From assembly GCA_947441325.1 (NCBI GenBank), contig CANETR010000038.1, positions 1-9,803 of the forward strand: 9,803 bases of DNA, written 5' to 3'. Under the pieces are notes generated by a model. The model saw only the letters and a program-made list of their open reading frames with translations. It searched no databases and was not told the origin of the DNA. The stretch's first letter is position 1, and each line of letters begins with the position of its first letter. Both the position numbers and the translations under genes were made by a program. Origin of the DNA: Saprospiraceae bacterium (GTDB lineage Bacteria; Bacteroidota; Bacteroidia; Chitinophagales; Saprospiraceae). Shown piece after piece: positions 7,084 to 9,803 of this stretch.

Positions 7084-8040
7084 ATGAAAATTTACCGCGA
7101 GCTAGAACAGTTACCGACATTTAAAAATGCTGTTCTTACCATAGGATCTTTCGACGGTGTACACCCCGGACACAGGCACATCATAGAAGAAATGCTGCAT
7201 GAAGCCAAAAAGCTGAATGGGGAAACTGTACTAATAACTTTTTATCCTCACCCTCGTATTGCCCTTGCTGAACAGAAGGGTGCTCATTCAGACCTGAAAT
7301 TACTTTGCGCTTTGGAAGAAAAAGCAAAACTGCTTGAATCAAGTGGATTGGATAATTTGGTTGTTGTTCCATTTACAAAAGAATTTTCCGAACAAAGTCC
7401 CGAAGACTATATTGAAAGCTTTTTGGTAAAATATTTCCACCCTGCTCAAATTGTGATTGGCTATGATCACCGATTCGGAAAAGGGAGAAGCGGAGATATT
7501 GAGTATCTCAAAAAATATCAGTTAAAATATAACTATCAGCTTCTCGAGATCTCTAAACAAGAAGTTGATGGCATTGCTGTTAGTTCAACTAAAATAAGAA
7601 ATGCACTCCTGAACGGCAATGTAGCATTGGCTGCCAAAATGCTTGGATACCACTATAATTTATCAGGAACCGTAGTACATGGGCTACATTTAGGCAGAAA
7701 ACTGGGTTTCCCTACCGCAAATATAAAATTGATAGATACTGAAAAATTAATTCCTGAAGATGGCATTTATGCCGTAAAGGTTAGCTGTGTAGGGCAATCT
7801 TATAATGGTATGCTTTATATTGGCAGTAGACCAAGCATCGATACCGATTTAGGAAAAACAATTGAAGTAAACATTTTCGACTTTTCTGATGACATTTATG
7901 ATCACAAAATCAGTGTTGAGTTTATAGATTATATTCGTGCCGATATCAAGTTTGATAGTCTTACAGACCTAAGTGCACAACTTGAAAAAGATATGTATGC
8001 AGCAAAAAACATCCTGGATAGTATTGAAAAAACTATTTAA
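7084..8040 (+). CDS. ribF: Bifunctional riboflavin kinase / FMN adenylyltransferase (FAD synthetase)
   Basis: A 318-residue cytoplasmic enzyme that phosphorylates riboflavin to FMN and then adenylylates FMN to FAD, using ATP in both steps. The N-terminal nucleotidyltransferase domain (about 1-180) shows GSFDGVHPGH (21-30, the HxGH-type ATP site), YPHPR (54-58), IGYDHRFGKGRSGD (125-138) and VSSTKIR (166-172, the family's SSTxIR motif). The C-terminal flavokinase domain (about 188-312) shows GRKLGFPTAN (204-213), with the PTAN Thr/Asn that bind Mg-ATP, and E261 in TIEVNIFDF (259-267), matching the catalytic Glu. Length and domain order are normal for bacterial RibF. No FMN riboswitch is visible upstream. 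It lies 16 bases after the SH3-like gene and 11 bases before the glycosyltransferase, suggesting co-transcription. Confidence 0.97.
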   Translation: MKIYRELEQLPTFKNAVLTIGSFDGVHPGHRHIIEEMLHEAKKLNGETVLITFYPHPRIALAEQKGAHSDLKLLCALEEKAKLLESSGLDNLVVVPFTKEFSEQSPEDYIESFLVKYFHPAQIVIGYDHRFGKGRSGDIEYLKKYQLKYNYQLLEISKQEVDGIAVSSTKIRNALLNGNVALAAKMLGYHYNLSGTVVHGLHLGRKLGFPTANIKLIDTEKLIPEDGIYAVKVSCVGQSYNGMLYIGSRPSIDTDLGKTIEVNIFDFSDDIYDHKISVEFIDYIRADIKFDSLTDLSAQLEKDMYAAKNILDSIEKTI

Positions 8041-8051
8041 ACTATAATTCT

Positions 8052-9152
8052 TTGAAAGAGCAAAGTAGCGTTGCAGTAGTTATTCTAAATTGGAATGGCA
8101 AAAAATTTCTCGAAGATTTTTTACCCTCTGTTTACTCATCTACCTATGAGCATTTACAGATAATCGTTGCAGACAATCATTCAACGGATGATTCCAGAGA
8201 ATTTCTGTTAAAAAGTGGTTTCGAAATATACAATGCAGCAGAAGCAAGTGCTGGCAAAAAATACCTGATTGAATTACCCGAAAATTATGGCTTTGCAAAA
8301 GGCTATAATCTTGCTATGGCAGAGATAAAATGCGAATATGCCATCTTATTAAACTCCGATGTTGAGGTGAGTCCGTCCTGGATTGAACCAATCATAGAAA
8401 TGATGGAGACTGACCCTCAAATTGCTGCAGCAATGCCAAAAGTGCTCATGCAAAGTCAAAAAAGTCTATTTGAATACGCTGGCGCAGCAGGCGGTTGGAT
8501 GGATAAATACGGCTACCCTTTTTGCCGTGGTAGAATTTTTGGAAAATTGGAAGAAGATCTGGGTCAATACAATGATAAAAGCGAAATTTTTTGGGCCAGC
8601 GGGGCAGCCTTTTTTGTCAGAACTGAGCTCTTTAATGAAATTGGTGGTTTCGATGCCGATTACTTTGCACACATGGAAGAAATTGACCTCTGCTGGAGGC
8701 TAAAAAAGGCAAATTATAAAATCATGTTTTGCCCCGAATCAACAGTCTGGCATGTAGGTGGCGGAACCTTACAAGCTGAAAGCCCTAAAAAAGTGTACCT
8801 TAATTTCCGAAACAGCCTGAGCACCTTACTCAAAAATAAAGAAAGCGCTTCATCGGCCATTTCATCTGTTTTTATCAGGCTTTTACTCGATGGAGTTGCA
8901 GCAATGATGTTTCTGGCAAAAGGTAAATTCAGCCATATAGGAGCAATTATCAAAGCGCATTGGCATTTTTTCGCAGGTATGGGTCGTGACTGGAAAAAAC
9001 GTAATGCCAATAAAAAAATCATCAAAGCGCTTGCTTTTGACAAGAATCCAAGTTTAAACAAAAAAGGAATTTACAATAAGAGTGTTGTTTTTCAACATTT
9101 TGTCAAAAAAATTAACAAGTTCTCCGATTTAAACATCGAGGATACACAATAA
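8052..9152 (+). CDS. Family 2 glycosyltransferase (TTG start)
   Basis: A 366-residue GT-A fold transferase. Visible motifs are VAVVILNWNG (7-16), IIVADNHSTDDS (37-48) binding the nucleotide sugar, GFAKGYNLAM (80-89), the DxD-like NSDVE (101-105), and the acceptor/catalytic block HMEEIDLCWR (207-216) followed by VWHVGGGTL (232-240). This set resembles rhamnosyltransferase-like GT2 enzymes that build surface polysaccharides; the actual sugar cannot be told. A hydrophobic stretch (about 268-310) may bind the membrane. The start is TTG at 8052: no ATG or GTG lies between the previous in-frame stop region and the first conserved strand, which begins only six residues later, so a non-ATG start is needed. 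The gene begins 11 bases after ribF, so it is probably in the same transcript. No partner sugar-synthesis genes are in the window. Confidence 0.92.
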   Translation: MKEQSSVAVVILNWNGKKFLEDFLPSVYSSTYEHLQIIVADNHSTDDSREFLLKSGFEIYNAAEASAGKKYLIELPENYGFAKGYNLAMAEIKCEYAILLNSDVEVSPSWIEPIIEMMETDPQIAAAMPKVLMQSQKSLFEYAGAAGGWMDKYGYPFCRGRIFGKLEEDLGQYNDKSEIFWASGAAFFVRTELFNEIGGFDADYFAHMEEIDLCWRLKKANYKIMFCPESTVWHVGGGTLQAESPKKVYLNFRNSLSTLLKNKESASSAISSVFIRLLLDGVAAMMFLAKGKFSHIGAIIKAHWHFFAGMGRDWKKRNANKKIIKALAFDKNPSLNKKGIYNKSVVFQHFVKKINKFSDLNIEDTQ

Positions 9153-9158
9153 TCGCAC

Positions 9159-9199
9159 CTGGCTCCTAAAGTTCTGGCTACTGGCTACTGGCTCCTAAA
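9159..9199. repeat. 12-base direct repeat containing a heptamer tandem array (CTGGCTA)
   Basis: CTGGCTCCTAAA occurs at 9159-9170 and again at 9188-9199. Between them and running into the second copy are three adjacent heptamers: CTGGCTA (9174-9180), CTGGCTA (9181-9187) and CTGGCTC (9188-9194). All lie in the gap between two convergent genes. The seven-base period cannot come from coding constraint. The copy number is low, so the array could be a remnant or a seed. Confidence 0.7.
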
Positions 9200-9202
9200 A
9201 AA

Positions 9203-9221
9203 TCTTTCCTCTTTCCTCTTA
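9203..9221. repeat. Second heptamer tandem array (TCTTTCC)
   Basis: TCTTTCC occurs at 9203-9209 and 9210-9216, followed by a partial third unit TCTTA (9217-9221) that contains the antisense of the TAA stop of the PhoX-like gene. It differs in sequence from the CTGGCTA array four bases away but has the same seven-base period. Confidence 0.55.
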
Positions 9222-9803
9222 CATTGCCATCAACTTATCCAAGGCCTCACCACTGATAACAATTACAGCTGACCTCGGAATTGAGTTTCCGCCATCGGGC
9301 CAATGACTGTTCAATGAATCGAGCGATTTACTGGTTTCGCCAGGATGTTGTACACTCAAGAATAAAGTTTTGCCATCAGGACTAAAAAATGGTCCGGTAA
9401 ATTCTGCATCCATCGGTGCTGAGGCTACTTGTACCACAACATCTTCTTTAGCATTAAAAACAAAAAGTCCATTGTTGCCGAATGCCTTATAATGCTCGTT
9501 TTTGTTCATCATAGAGCCTGACATATCGGAAGTAAACCAGAGGTTTCCTTTGGGGTCGAAAGCCATATTATCGGGAAAGGCAAAACCCATTTCGGGTCCA
9601 CCAGCCAAAAAAGTATCAGATTTAAAACTTTTCCCGGTTTTATCGCTACTCTCCTCCTCTATCTTCAGGATTGAACCAACAAAATCAGCTTTGGGAATAT
9701 TATTGGTCAAAGTAACCAATACATTTCCGGTAATCGGGTCAAATTCAATGTCTTCCGGACGGTTCAGAGGGGTTGCACCCAAAAGCTTTGCAGCTTCGCG
9801 GAC
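9219..9803 (-). CDS. PhoX/DUF839 family protein, C-terminal part (5' end outside window)
   Basis: The frame is open to the right edge: 194 residues plus a TAA stop at 9221-9219. The true start is outside; the internal TTG at 9782 is part of the reading REAAKLLGATPLNRPEDIEF, a conserved PhoX block. Further family features are ITGNVLVTLTNN, FAFPDNMAFDPKGNLWFTSD, and the C-terminal FFSPDGKTLFLSVQHPGE, close to the family's NVQHPGE signature, near the stop. Family knowledge: PhoX enzymes are secreted Ca/Fe-dependent alkaline phosphatases with a beta-propeller, and many DUF839 relatives have not been tested. The acidic R-P-E-D element of the metal site is present. The signal sequence and other metal ligands would be outside the window. 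Phosphate release is therefore likely but not proven. It is convergent with the glycosyltransferase. Confidence 0.9.
   Translation of the reverse strand, partial: VREAAKLLGATPLNRPEDIEFDPITGNVLVTLTNNIPKADFVGSILKIEEESSDKTGKSFKSDTFLAGGPEMGFAFPDNMAFDPKGNLWFTSDMSGSMMNKNEHYKAFGNNGLFVFNAKEDVVVQVASAPMDAEFTGPFFSPDGKTLFLSVQHPGETSKSLDSLNSHWPDGGNSIPRSAVIVISGEALDKLMAM

Noticed and set aside
8422..8703. Open frame of 93 codons inside the glycosyltransferase gene on the same strand
   Set aside because: It lies fully within a gene with strong family motifs in another frame and has no recognisable domain; treated as a shadow frame.
8714..9061. Open frame of 115 codons opposite the glycosyltransferase C-terminus
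   Set aside because: No motif or signal is seen, and it is antisense to a well-supported gene; length alone is not enough.

Overview
The window looks like chromosomal DNA from a member of the Bacteroidota. The evidence is AT-rich coding sequence, starts preceded by A-rich leaders instead of Shine-Dalgarno motifs, several upstream boxes of the form TAnnTTTG (the Bacteroidota -7 element), and protein families typical of the phylum, such as a lipoprotein with charged residues right after the lipid-bearing Cys and a PhoX/DUF839 protein. I cannot place it below phylum with confidence.

Layout. At the left edge, the 5' part of a YggS/PLP-homeostasis gene runs leftward out of the window. Divergent from it, behind a TACCTTTG promoter box, is a three-gene tandem unit (352-4955): a half-size ABC exporter, a HlyD-type membrane fusion protein and a TolC-type outer-membrane protein. 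Together these are the inner-membrane, periplasmic and outer-membrane parts of a type I secretion-like export machine. The ABC subunit keeps a good Walker A motif but appears to have lost the Q-loop Gln, the signature glycines, the Walker B Asp and the switch His. This is the most unusual feature of the window.

Next comes a separately promoted lipoprotein (5025-5957) with two related small-beta-barrel-like segments, closed by a clear intrinsic terminator. It is followed by a small MmcQ/YjbR-family gene. A new promoter then leads into a gene for a membrane-anchored SH3-like protein, ribF (riboflavin kinase/FAD synthetase) and a family 2 glycosyltransferase with a TTG start; these three are closely spaced and may be co-transcribed. 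A weak hairpin plus T-run sits between the SH3 gene and ribF. At the right edge, the 3' part of a PhoX/DUF839 gene enters convergently. The 66-base gap between it and the glycosyltransferase carries two different heptamer tandem repeats and a 12-base direct repeat.

Apart from the exporter trio, the genes look like a mixed housekeeping neighbourhood. I see no CRISPR array, RNA gene, insertion sequence or phage gene. No gene-free stretch exceeds 300 bases; the longest is the 119-base divergent gap at 233-351.
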